This document shows, piece by piece, positions 16,518 through 25,164 of a DNA stretch of 44,751 nucleotides. Both the position numbers and the translations under genes were made by a program. Source of the stretch: JAPLDB01 sp964356415 (lineage in GTDB: Bacteria > Bacteroidota > Bacteroidia > AKYH767-A > 2013-40CM-41-45); the NCBI GenBank assembly GCA_964356415.1, contig CAYHHK010000018.1, forward strand, positions 1 through 44,751. Direction: 5' to 3'. Position 1 is the first letter of the stretch. Every line of letters begins with the position of its first letter. Under the pieces are notes generated by a model that was not told the DNA's origin, ran no database searches, and was given only the letters and a program-made list of their open reading frames with translations.

Positions 16518-18592
16518 AACTATTTATCCGCAAATCATTTTTCTATGCTGCATTCCTTTTCGCGCATTTTACATTGGCACAAGCGCCATGGGTGAAGCAG
16601 TGGGATTACAGGTTTGGTGCAACGGAAATGGAGACGATTAAAGCATTCGAACGTACATCTGACGGGGGCTACATTCTTGGAGGAATTTCCAATTCCGACA
16701 GCAGTGGTGACAAAACGCAGTTTAACAGGGATACATCGGGATTTTACAATGATTATTGGATTATCAAAATAGATTCCTCGGGCAACAAACAATGGGATAA
16801 AACCTTCGGAGGAACAGGAAATGATCTTCTGTCTTCATTGAAGCAAACCTCCGACGGTGGATATATTTTAGGCGGATATTCAGCTTCCGGTATCAGCGGT
16901 GATAAAACACAACTGGCTTGGGGGTTTTTTGATTACTGGATTGTTAAAATTGATTCCTTAGGTAACAAACAATGGGATAAAGATTTTGGCGGCACACAGA
17001 CCGAGCATCTTTATTCCATCCTTCAAACAACCGATGGCGGATATCTTCTCGGAGGGTATTCCCGTTCAGGAATCAATGGCAATAAAACGCAGGCCAACTG
17101 GGGTTTGTTTGATTACTGGATCGTCAAGACCGATTCATTGGGGAACAAAGAGTGGGATAAGGACTTTGGTGGAAATAATAATGATGATCTGTTTGCCCTG
17201 CTCCAGACATCCGATGGCGGATATTTACTTGGAGGTTCATCGCTGTCAGGAATCAGCGGCGATAAATCTCAGGCAACAGTGGGGCTCATGGACTTCTGGA
17301 TCATTAAAATTGATTCATCAGGTAACAAACTTTGGGATAAAGCTTTTGGCGGAACGGACACTGATATCCTACATACAATACAGTCAATTCAGGGAGGATT
17401 TTATTTCCTTGGAGGCATATCGCTTTCCAATGCGGGAGGTGATAAGTCCCAGAATTCCTGGGGCAATTATGATTTCTGGCTGATCAAAATTGATGCATCG
17501 GGAAATAAAATCTGGGACAAAGACTTTGGAGGCACAGGCTCAGAAGATGAATTCAGCAATATTCTCGCACTAGATGATGGAGGATATATCCTTGGCGGAT
17601 GTTCATATTCAGGCATCGGCGGAAACAAATCCGAGAATAACCTGGGTACTGAACAAAGCTGGTTGCTAAAAACAGATTCAGCCGGAAATGTTTTATGGGA
17701 TAAGACAATGATGACGCCCGGGCATGATGAAGAAGGTTTTATTGTTCAGGCAATTGACGGATGTTTTACGTTGGCAAATTTCAGTGACGGCGGATCCGGT
17801 GGATATAAAACACAACCTTCATGGGGAATTTATGATTTCTGGGTGATAAAATTCTGCGATAGCACATTCGGAGCAAATTTTATTTCATCGCAGTTTCTTT
17901 GCCCGGGAAGTTGTATTAATTTTATTAATCTTTCTACTAACTCACAAAGCTACCAATGGCTTTTCTCAGGGGCCTCTCCAGGCACAAGCAGTGATGTAAA
18001 CCCAACAAACATTTGCTATCCTTCCCCCGGCAGCTACGACGTCCAACTCATCGCCACAAATGCAAACGGTAGCGATACTTTATTACTTTCAAGCTACATC
18101 ACTGTTTATCCTTCTCCTCCTCCCCAATCCATCACCCAAAGCGGAGATACCCTTTTTGCAATTGCAGGGGCAACATCTTATCAATGGTACTTCAACACGA
18201 ACCTCATCAACGGCGCAACAGATTATTTTTACGTAGCGCTATCCACAGGAGATTACAATGTAGTGGCAACGGATGTGAATGGATGCGAAGTGGAAGCGGT
18301 GATCTTTAATGTTATTGCGAATACACTGTTGACTGTAGACCGTGCACCATTGACCATTTTCCCGAATCCGGTCGGAGATAAAATCACAATTCAAAAGTCA
18401 CAAGTCACAAGAACAGTCATCGAAATTTCGATTTACAATGTACTCGGAGAAAAAATGGAAATTGAAATTCCAGCTTCTGCACTCCGCCAACAATCCACAG
18501 AAATTAATGTTCAGTCATTATCTCCCGGATTATATTACATCGAAATAACTTCTTTCGGAAAAACTTTCCGTAGTAAATTTGTGAAACGATGA
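16514..18592 (+). CDS. T9SS cargo, type-A paralog 2
   Basis: The start is taken at the ATG at 16514, which overlaps the previous stop as ATGA; the frame also contains an upstream ATG at 16496 inside the preceding gene. The 692-aa protein has a signal peptide (to about FTLAQ) and seven 60-aa units of the GGYILGG...GDKTQ...YWIVKIDSLGNKQWDKDFGGT type, two more than the copy at 12658. The PKD, Ig-like and type A sorting domains follow. Its linker reads KSQVTRTVIEISIYN and lacks the palindromic element found in three paralogs, so it shows the probable ancestral form. It ends FRSKFVKR and overlaps the next gene by 4 bp. Confidence 0.88.
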   Translation: MKLFIRKSFFYAAFLFAHFTLAQAPWVKQWDYRFGATEMETIKAFERTSDGGYILGGISNSDSSGDKTQFNRDTSGFYNDYWIIKIDSSGNKQWDKTFGGTGNDLLSSLKQTSDGGYILGGYSASGISGDKTQLAWGFFDYWIVKIDSLGNKQWDKDFGGTQTEHLYSILQTTDGGYLLGGYSRSGINGNKTQANWGLFDYWIVKTDSLGNKEWDKDFGGNNNDDLFALLQTSDGGYLLGGSSLSGISGDKSQATVGLMDFWIIKIDSSGNKLWDKAFGGTDTDILHTIQSIQGGFYFLGGISLSNAGGDKSQNSWGNYDFWLIKIDASGNKIWDKDFGGTGSEDEFSNILALDDGGYILGGCSYSGIGGNKSENNLGTEQSWLLKTDSAGNVLWDKTMMTPGHDEEGFIVQAIDGCFTLANFSDGGSGGYKTQPSWGIYDFWVIKFCDSTFGANFISSQFLCPGSCINFINLSTNSQSYQWLFSGASPGTSSDVNPTNICYPSPGSYDVQLIATNANGSDTLLLSSYITVYPSPPPQSITQSGDTLFAIAGATSYQWYFNTNLINGATDYFYVALSTGDYNVVATDVNGCEVEAVIFNVIANTLLTVDRAPLTIFPNPVGDKITIQKSQVTRTVIEISIYNVLGEKMEIEIPASALRQQSTEINVQSLSPGLYYIEITSFGKTFRSKFVKR

Positions 18593-20110
18593 AGAACTAT
18601 TTCTTATTCTCTCTATACATCTTTTTCTATTCTCACAATTCCTATTCCCAGCCGGGTGAATGGACATGGATGAAAGGTGATTCCGCAATCAATCAATATG
18701 CAAATTTTGGCACCATCGGTGTGCCCAGTCCGTCGAATTATCCGCCTTCTGTTTATGAGCCGGTAGAATTTACAGATACCAGTGGTAATTTATGGCTTCA
18801 TGGAGGGGCCAGCAGTTTTGGTACGTTCGCAGCACTCTGGAAATATGATATCGCTACCAACATGTGGACATGGGTATCGGGTTCCAACGCGACAGGCACT
18901 TCCGGGATTTATGGTGTTAAGGGTATCCCCGCCGCTACCAATCGTCCACCTCACCGCAGCCATGGTGCTGCATCCTGGGTTGGACTGGATGGATCATTCT
19001 GGATGTTTGGCGGCATCAGCAATTATGAAAGTCGCAACGACCTCTGGAAATATGATCCGACAACCAATATGTGGACGTGGATGAGCGGATATCAATTTGG
19101 GAATAGCACAGGAGCATATGGTACAAAAGGAGTTCCTGCATCTTATACACTTCCGCCGGCAAGGCATGAATGTGTGGCGTCGTGGGTTGATTCAATAGGC
19201 AACTTGTGGTTTTTTGGAGGATTCGATTATAACTTTAATGTTTACAATGATCTCTGGCGGTATGATATTGTTACCAATGAATGGACATGGATGAGCGGGT
19301 GCAACTGCGTAGGAGCCGGGCAGTCGGATGTCTACGGGACAATGGGAATTTCAGATCCTGCAAATGTACCGGGCGCAAGGTTCGCTTATGCCCACTGGAC
19401 TGATAAAGAGGGAACCTTCTGGATGTTTGGAGGAACTAATTTTATCAGTGCGAAATTTTACAATGACTTATGGAGATATGATCCACATATCAATGAGTGG
19501 ACCTGGATGAACGGTCCGCAGGCAGGTGCTTATTATCATTACGGGACGAAATGCATTTCTNNNNNNNNNNNNNNNNNNNNNNNNNNNNNNNNNNNNNNNN
19601 NNNNNNNNNNNNNNNNNNNNNNNNNNNNNNNNNNNNNNNNNNNNNNNNNNNNNNNNNNNNATTTCTCAAAGCGGAGATACACTGTTTGCAAATCAGGGAG
19701 CAGCAACTTATCAATGGTACTTCAACACAAATATCATTAGCGGCGCAACAGATTGTTTTTATGTAGCGCAAGCAAGCGGAGATTACAATGTTGTAGCTAC
19801 CGACAACAATGGCTGCGAGGTGGAAGCGGTTGTGTTCAATGTTGTAGCTGGCATTCCTTCGACCGTAGACAGTGGCCTGTTGAAGATCTTCCCGAATCCG
19901 GTTGAAGACAAATTAATAATTCACAAGGCACAAGTCACAAGTGGAACAGCCACAGAGATTTTGATTTACAATGTACTCGGTGAAAATATTTCTCTCGCCG
20001 TTGACAGTCGACTGTTGACCGTTGACTGCCGACTTCTTTCTCCCGGAATATATTACATCGAAATAACTTCTTGCGGAAAAACATTCCGAAATAAATTTGT
20101 GAAACAATGA
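18589..20110 (+). CDS. T9SS cargo, type-B paralog 2, interrupted by assembly gap
   Basis: The gene starts at the ATGA overlap (18589) with a signal peptide (to about SYSQ) and kelch-like units (WTWMKG..., YGTKGVPAS..., LWFFGG). Coding is lost at 19561-19660 (100 Ns). After the gap the Ig-like block (QSGDTLFANQGAATYQWYF) and a type A sorting domain continue in a different frame to 20110. Compared with the paralog at 14412, the last kelch part and the PKD module, about 130 residues, are absent, so the true gap is probably near 400 bp and the frame change is an artefact of a fixed-size gap. Its linker has no palindromic element. It probably encodes one intact protein, but this cannot be proven here. 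Confidence 0.75.
19561..19660. other. Assembly gap (100 N)
   Basis: Exactly 100 Ns, the usual placeholder for a gap of unknown size. The base run atttct ends the left flank and begins the right flank. The gap falls in the PKD region that is nearly identical among the neighbouring paralogs, where short-read assembly would be expected to break. Confidence 0.97.
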
Positions 20111-22011
20111 AAAAAAATATTTTCATCTGCCGAAGTTTCAACGCATGGGGACTGGTAATTTATTTCCTATCTCTATTTGTGAGTCAAAAGGCCTTCGCAC
20201 AAAACATTGTTGTGAATCCCGACTTCGAACAATTCACCATCTGCCCTGTTGGCAATGGCGAGCTGCAAAAAGCAGATAACTGGCTTGATGCAGTTTACAG
20301 CGCTGACTATATGAATTGCATTTACCAGGGATGGACAACCCAGGCCTTTACGGGTGCTCAAAACGGATTGGGTTATGCGGGCTTCGCAACGTACGGCAAT
20401 CCAAATGGCGCGGCTGAATCATTTGGTCAATTTCTTGCCACACCACTAATTGCCGGAAGCTCCTATCGCATCAACTTTTATGCAAAGAGAAGCAACTCCG
20501 GCGCCTACAGCAGTGTTTGCACAGGAGTATGTGTTTATGGATTCAATGGCAATCCTGCAGCGGGAGGAGCGCAAACAAATATTTGCACTGATCAGCTTCC
20601 GGGCGCTATGTTGCTTGGTTGTTGCGATACGGTGAGTGATGTAAACTGGCTGCAGTACACAATCAACTTTACTGCCCCCGCTACACTTGATTTTGTTGTG
20701 TTCACTCCGGGTTGTGCGCTCAACTGTGCTGAATACATTTTTATCGACAATATTAATTTTACGCGTCCGATAGATTTTGAAAACGTCTGCTTCGGCGATA
20801 CAACTGTATTTATGATGGGCGATACCGCTTCAATGGTTTCAGCAGACTGGAATTTCAGTGACATTGCATCTGGCATCAATAACTTTTCTACCTTATTTAA
20901 TCCCACACACGTTTTCACTTCCACGGGAACTTTTCTTGTACGCGTAATTCGTACATATGTAAACACATTGGTTGATACAGTGATTATTCCTGTAACCATT
21001 TATCCGCAAGTGAATGTAAATCTCGGCAACGATACTACCATCTGTCAGGGACAAAGTATTACGCTGAATGCTGCAGGAGCAGGAATAACAACCTATGCCT
21101 GGCAGGACGGCTCTTCTGCTTCAACTTATATTGCCGACACGACGGGAATTTATTTTGTTTCTATAAGCAATCCCGGCTGCAATGCATCGGATACACTCAA
21201 CCTGAATGTTATTTCATGCACTTCAGTCATTGCATCATTTCAATCTGTTGATTCGCTCATCTGTCCGGGAACGTGTACAAACTTTACAAACTTTTCCATC
21301 AACGCAACCTCCTATTTATGGTCTTTCCCCGGAGCAAATCCAAACACAAGCACAGATGTAGATCCACAAAACATTTGTTACAATACCCCTGGCAATTATG
21401 ATGTCACGCTCATTGCTACAAATGGTGCGTTGATTGATACGATCACGATTGCAAATTATATTACTGTGTATCCATATCCGGCACCGCAGGGAATTTCACA
21501 AGCAGGTGATACCTTATTTGCAAGTCAGGGTGCATTGTCTTATCAATGGTACTTCAATGGCAACATCATCAATGGAGCAACAGATTATTTTTATGTTGCA
21601 CAAGCAAGTGGAGATTACAATGTGGTGGCAACAGATGCGAATGGATGTGAGGTGGAAGCGGCGGTGTTTAGTGTTGTAGCTGGTCTGCAGTCTATAGTCG
21701 ACGGTGGACAGTTGACAATCTTTCCAAATCCGGTGGGGGATAAAGTCATAATTCACATCCCAATACCAACCCGACTTCCTCATTCTGGCGGGGCTATCGG
21801 GACACAAGTCACAAGAACAGCCACAGGGATTTCAGTTTACAATTTGCTAGGCGAAATGGTATTGACTGTTCAACCTCATATATCAGGCTTCATTCCGATA
21901 ACCATCGGGACCGAAACAAGCATTGACGTTTCAGAACTTACCCCTGGATCATATTATATCGAAATAATTGAAGGGGAAAAAGTATTTCGGAGTAAATTTA
22001 TGAAAGAATGA
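20107..22011 (+). CDS. T9SS cargo, type-C (secreted PKD protein)
   Basis: The 634-aa protein starts at an ATGA overlap and has a signal peptide (to about KAFAQ). The N-terminal half (NIVVNPDFEQFTICPVGNGE onward) is a jelly-roll, carbohydrate-binding-module-like domain found in Bacteroidota T9SS proteins. A PKD domain follows (VSADWNFSDIASG), then another Ig-like module (NLGNDTTICQGQSITLNA), the PKD and QWYFNGNIINGATDYFYV blocks shared with the A and B genes, and a type A sorting domain (TIFPNPVGDKV). Two palindromic elements (21758-21802 and 21894-21910) are in frame in the sorting region. It is the last gene of the five-gene overlapping array. Confidence 0.87.
   Translation: MKKNIFICRSFNAWGLVIYFLSLFVSQKAFAQNIVVNPDFEQFTICPVGNGELQKADNWLDAVYSADYMNCIYQGWTTQAFTGAQNGLGYAGFATYGNPNGAAESFGQFLATPLIAGSSYRINFYAKRSNSGAYSSVCTGVCVYGFNGNPAAGGAQTNICTDQLPGAMLLGCCDTVSDVNWLQYTINFTAPATLDFVVFTPGCALNCAEYIFIDNINFTRPIDFENVCFGDTTVFMMGDTASMVSADWNFSDIASGINNFSTLFNPTHVFTSTGTFLVRVIRTYVNTLVDTVIIPVTIYPQVNVNLGNDTTICQGQSITLNAAGAGITTYAWQDGSSASTYIADTTGIYFVSISNPGCNASDTLNLNVISCTSVIASFQSVDSLICPGTCTNFTNFSINATSYLWSFPGANPNTSTDVDPQNICYNTPGNYDVTLIATNGALIDTITIANYITVYPYPAPQGISQAGDTLFASQGALSYQWYFNGNIINGATDYFYVAQASGDYNVVATDANGCEVEAAVFSVVAGLQSIVDGGQLTIFPNPVGDKVIIHIPIPTRLPHSGGAIGTQVTRTATGISVYNLLGEMVLTVQPHISGFIPITIGTETSIDVSELTPGSYYIEIIEGEKVFRSKFMKE
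21758..21802. repeat. Extended in-frame palindromic element (second copy)
   Basis: TCCCAATA and TATCGGGA enclose the same CTTCCTCATTCTGGCGGGGC core as the element at 16291-16334. It encodes IPIPTRLPHSGGAIG. Confidence 0.8.
21894..21910. repeat. In-frame palindromic element TCCGATA-AC-CATCGGGA
   Basis: An imperfect copy of the TCCCGATA..TATCGGGA core inside the sorting domain of the C gene, encoding IPITIG. Confidence 0.65.
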
Positions 22012-22051
22012 AGAAATTTTGCTTCGCTTATAACAATTTAGAAGAAGCATC

Positions 22052-22204
22052 ATGAAGAAATTATACAGGAATCACAAGAATTACCTTGTGGCATTGCGCA
22101 CTGCCCGCCCGACAAATCTCTTCGCCGAAATTCTTGCACTCCTTCAATATATTGAAATTGAGGTGTATAATATTAACGTCAACAAACTGACTGAAATTAT
22201 ATAA
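22052..22204 (+). CDS. Possible small protein (50 aa), uncertain
   Basis: An ATG-started ORF of 50 codons, MKKLYRNHKNYLVALR... ending VNKLTEII, lies between the C gene and the DUF4143 ATPase. It has no recognisable domain. Its last codons overlap the left operator-like site of the ATPase promoter. It could be a real small protein, a gene remnant or chance. Confidence 0.25.
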   Translation: MKKLYRNHKNYLVALRTARPTNLFAEILALLQYIEIEVYNINVNKLTEII

Positions 22205-22224
22205 ATTGCGTCAGTTTATTGACG
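22177..22224. promoter_or_regulatory. Paired GTCA-N6-TGAC operator-like sites
   Basis: CGTCAACAAACTGAC (22177-22191) and GTCAGTTTATTGACG (22210-22224) are inverted copies with 14 of 15 positions matching. Each is itself a GTCA-N6-TGAC palindrome. The two sites are 32 bp apart, about three helical turns. The right one lies between the -33 and -7 boxes of the ATPase promoter, which suits a repressor. Confidence 0.65.
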
Positions 22225-22239
22225 GAATTTGTATCTTTG
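22206..22239 (+). promoter_or_regulatory. Promoter of the DUF4143 ATPase
   Basis: TTG (22206-22208), a 23-nt spacer and TATCTTTG (22232-22239). The spacer is at the long end of the known range. The ATG at 22257 follows the -7 box by 17 nt, which supports that start over the in-frame TTG at 22206. Confidence 0.7.
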
Positions 22240-22256
22240 CCACTCAAATCATTCAG

Positions 22257-23399
22257 ATGGAAATCCAAAGGATACTGTTTATCAGATTAAAAAAAGCAAT
22301 AACTCCGGGAAAGGTTGTGTTGATTGCAGGTGCCAGACGTACCGGAAAAACTTTTTTAATTCACCAGCTCACTGCAGAGTTAGGCGAGAAAAAATGCCTG
22401 CTTCTCAACGGAGAAGACATGACCATTCAGCAGCAGTTAAGAAACAGAAGTGTTCAACATTACAAGTCGTTGCTTGAAGGGTACAAGTACGTCATCATTG
22501 ACGAGGCACAAAAAATTCCGGAGATCGGACTAATACTAAAACTGATGGTCGATGAACTGAAAAGCATCCGGCTCATCGTTACAGGATCGTCTGTATTTGA
22601 CCTCAAGAATAAATTGGGCGAGCCGCTTACAGGAAGGAAAAAAGATTTTATGCTCTTTCCTGTTTCACAGATGGAATACAAGCAGATTGAAAATAAACTG
22701 GAACGGCACAGAAATCTAGATGACAAATTAATTTATGGATGTTATCCTGAGTTGCTCCATATCAAAACAGGAAAACAGAAACAGGAATACCTTCATGAGA
22801 TTGTAAGTTCTTACTTGTATAAAGATATTTTAGTGCTCGAAAATCTTCGCAATGCAGATAAAATTATTGATTTGCTCAGGTTGATTGCATGGCAGATAGG
22901 TGGAGAGGTGTCACTGGAGGAGTTAGGACGCAAGTTGCAGATGAGCAAGAACACAGTGGAGCGTTATCTCGATTTGCTGACCAAAGTTTTTGTTCTTTTC
23001 AAAGTGAGCGGTTTCAGCCGCAACCTCAGAAAGGAGATTGTAAAAACAAAGCGCTGGTATTTTTATGACAATGGGATCCGCAATGCAGTTATCTCTGCTT
23101 TTCAGCCGATGAACCAGCGAAATGACATTGGCATGCTATGGGAAAACTACCTTGCTTCAGAGCGACTGAAGTTTCAACATTACAACGGCAGAAAAACAAA
23201 TAATTATTTCTGGCGCACACACGACAGGCAGGAAATTGACTGGGTGGAAGAATACAACGGAAAATTATCCGGCTTTGAATTCAAATACAATTTTCAAAAA
23301 ACAAAATTCCGCGCGCCAGCAGCATGGAAAGATGCGTATCCAAAAGCAACTTACAAAGTAATAAGCAGAAGTAATTTTGAAGAGTTTGTGATGAAATGA
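22257..23399 (+). CDS. AAA-type ATPase with DUF4143 domain
   Basis: The 380-aa protein has a Walker A motif GARRTGKT (residues 25-32), a Walker B motif YVIIDEAQ (about 78-85) and a sensor-like LIVTGSS. A winged-helix segment follows (SLEELGRKLQMSKNTVERYLDLL). The C-terminal DUF4143 domain contains RQEIDWVEE...GFEFK, a pattern like the E-D-ExK core of PD-(D/E)XK nucleases. The frame extends to a TTG at 22206, but that lies on the promoter, so the ATG at 22257 is used. Such ATPases are common, often horizontally acquired and of unknown function. Here it stands alone between two parts of the T9SS array, with operator-like sites that its own winged helix could bind. Confidence 0.88.
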   Translation: MEIQRILFIRLKKAITPGKVVLIAGARRTGKTFLIHQLTAELGEKKCLLLNGEDMTIQQQLRNRSVQHYKSLLEGYKYVIIDEAQKIPEIGLILKLMVDELKSIRLIVTGSSVFDLKNKLGEPLTGRKKDFMLFPVSQMEYKQIENKLERHRNLDDKLIYGCYPELLHIKTGKQKQEYLHEIVSSYLYKDILVLENLRNADKIIDLLRLIAWQIGGEVSLEELGRKLQMSKNTVERYLDLLTKVFVLFKVSGFSRNLRKEIVKTKRWYFYDNGIRNAVISAFQPMNQRNDIGMLWENYLASERLKFQHYNGRKTNNYFWRTHDRQEIDWVEEYNGKLSGFEFKYNFQKTKFRAPAAWKDAYPKATYKVISRSNFEEFVMK

Positions 23400-23440
23400 T
23401 GTTGAAGGGTAGGCTTCGTTCGGATAAGGGATGAGCGTTG

Positions 23441-23503
23441 GCCAAGGTACGAATAGCGAAACGATACGAATTTACGTATACCGAATCCCCTATTCGTAAT
23501 TCG
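23441..23503. repeat. ATTCGT-rich intergenic repeat island
   Basis: The segment contains acgaatagcgaaac, acgaatttacg and attcgtaattcg words and ends tcgatgggg. This closely parallels the island at 1698-1755, which ends tcgacgggg. It lies between the ATPase and the A-copy pseudogene. Confidence 0.65.
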
Positions 23504-23556
23504 ATGGGGTCATATATCATTCGATGGAATAATACTTCCAATAGCCATAATCTGCA

Positions 23557-23586
23557 TTGGACAGGAACAATACTTTTTTATCTTTG
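23557..23586 (+). promoter_or_regulatory. Promoter of the third A copy
   Basis: TTG (23557-23559), a 19-nt spacer and TATCTTTG (23579-23586). The ATG at 23594 is 7 nt beyond the box, so the predicted transcript starts at or next to the ATG. The layout is shared with the first A gene at 12658. Confidence 0.75.
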
Positions 23587-23593
23587 GGGGGCC

Positions 23594-25159
23594 ATGAAAC
23601 GTTTACTCACCATACTTTTTATTTTCTGTTCACTTTTTTTGAATGGGCAAAATCCATTGGTGAAGATGTGGGATTACAGGTATGGGGGAACAGTGGCGAT
23701 TCACTTTTCTGTTTTCAACAAACTTTTGATGGCGGATACATTTTAGGGGGAAGTTCTACATCAGGTATTGGCGGAGATAAAACACAGGCAACTTGGGGAG
23801 GCACTGACTACTGGATAGTTAAAATCGATTCGCTCGGGCACAAGCAATGGGACAAAAATTTTGGAGGAATGAATCATGATCAACTTTATTCACTGGTACA
23901 AACCAATGAAGGAGGTTATATTTTAGGAGGGTTTTCTAATTCGGGCATAGGTGGAGATAAGACGCAATCAGTTTGGGGGAGTTATGACTATTGGATTGTA
24001 AAAATAGATTCACTTGGGAATAAGCAATGGGATAAAGATTTTGGTGGAACTGATTATGATGAAGTAATAGGAAATGTTTCTCAAGTATCGGACAAAGGAT
24101 ATTTGGTTATGGGCACTTCATATTCAGATATTAGTGGTGATAAGACAGAAAATAACCTTGGTAGTGAACAGTCCTGGGTGATAAAAATCGATTCTTTCGG
24201 CAATAAACAATGGGATAAGACACTTCTTACAAACTCAATTGCTGATGATGAAATAGGTTTAGCGATTCAGGCAAAAGACGGATGTTTTGTTATGGCAAAC
24301 TTCACCGACGGAGGAATTGGTGGAGATAAAACAGAACCTGCATGGAATGGTAGTTATGACTTCTGGATAATTAAGTTCTGTGACAGCACTATTCTACAGT
24401 CTCTATTCACTTCTACTCAAGACCTCTGCCCAGGCACTTGTACAAACTTTCTTAACCTTTCTTTCAATTCATCTTCCTACCAATGGTCTTTCCCCGGCGC
24501 CACACCTGATACCAGCACCGATGTAAATCCAATAAACATTTGTTACCCCACTCCCGGCACCTACGATGTCCAACTAATCGCCACCAATGCCAACGGACGC
24601 GATACATTATTACTCACAAATTACATCACCGTTTATCCTTATCCTCCTCCCCAATCCATCACCCAAAGCGCAGATACCCTTTTTGCAATCGCAGGTGCAG
24701 CAATATATCAATGGTACTTCAATACCAACATCATCAGCGGAGCAACGGATTATTATTATGTAGCACAGGCAAGCGGGAATTACAATGTTGTTGTGACGGA
24801 TGGGAATGGGTGCGAAGTGGAAGCCGCGGTGTTCAATGTTGTTGCAGCCCTCACCCCCCGCTCCGCATGTGGCGGAAGAGGGAGTTATGGTATTCCCTAA
24901 CCCTGTAGTTGACAAATTAATAATTCAAATCCCGATAGCTATTGGGATCACAATTGGAACAGCTCCGCAAGGAGTCCCTTGGACCATGGAGATTTCGATT
25001 TACAATGTGCTCGGAGAAAAAATGTCATTTGAAATTCCATCGGTTGTATACCACAATCAGTCCTCTGAAATCAATGTGCAATCATTGTCGCCAGGACTAT
25101 ATTACCTTGAAATAAAAACTTCGAAAAAAATTTTCCGGAGTAAATTTGTGAAGCAATAA
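23594..25159 (+). pseudogene. T9SS cargo, type-A paralog 3, frameshifted
   Basis: The start MKRLLTILFIFCSLFLNGQNPLVKMW matches the copy at 12658. At 23684-23688 a run of five Gs replaces the six Gs of that copy, shifting the frame. The shifted frame then continues GNSGDSLFCFQQTFDGGY through the repeats, PKD and Ig-like blocks to a stop at 24898. A second shift between about 24845 and 24885, near a six-C run, restores the sorting domain (MVFPNPVVDKLII), ending FRSKFVKQ at 25159. One complete 60-aa repeat unit present in the first A gene is missing. The linker has a palindrome at 24930-24947. It is a pseudogene unless both shifts are sequencing errors; the A and C frames agree, so the two shifts are mutually compensating. 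Confidence 0.8.
24930..24947. repeat. Palindromic element TCCCGATAGCTATTGGGA
   Basis: One mismatch from the perfect 18-bp palindrome at 28005-28022. It lies in the sorting-domain linker of the A-copy pseudogene, at the same place as the elements in the other paralogs, and encodes around IPIAIG. Confidence 0.8.
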
Positions 25160-25164
25160 GTTCA

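Noticed and set aside
19526..19660. Frame crossing the N run
   Set aside because: Any translation through the Ns is meaningless; the gap size is a placeholder.
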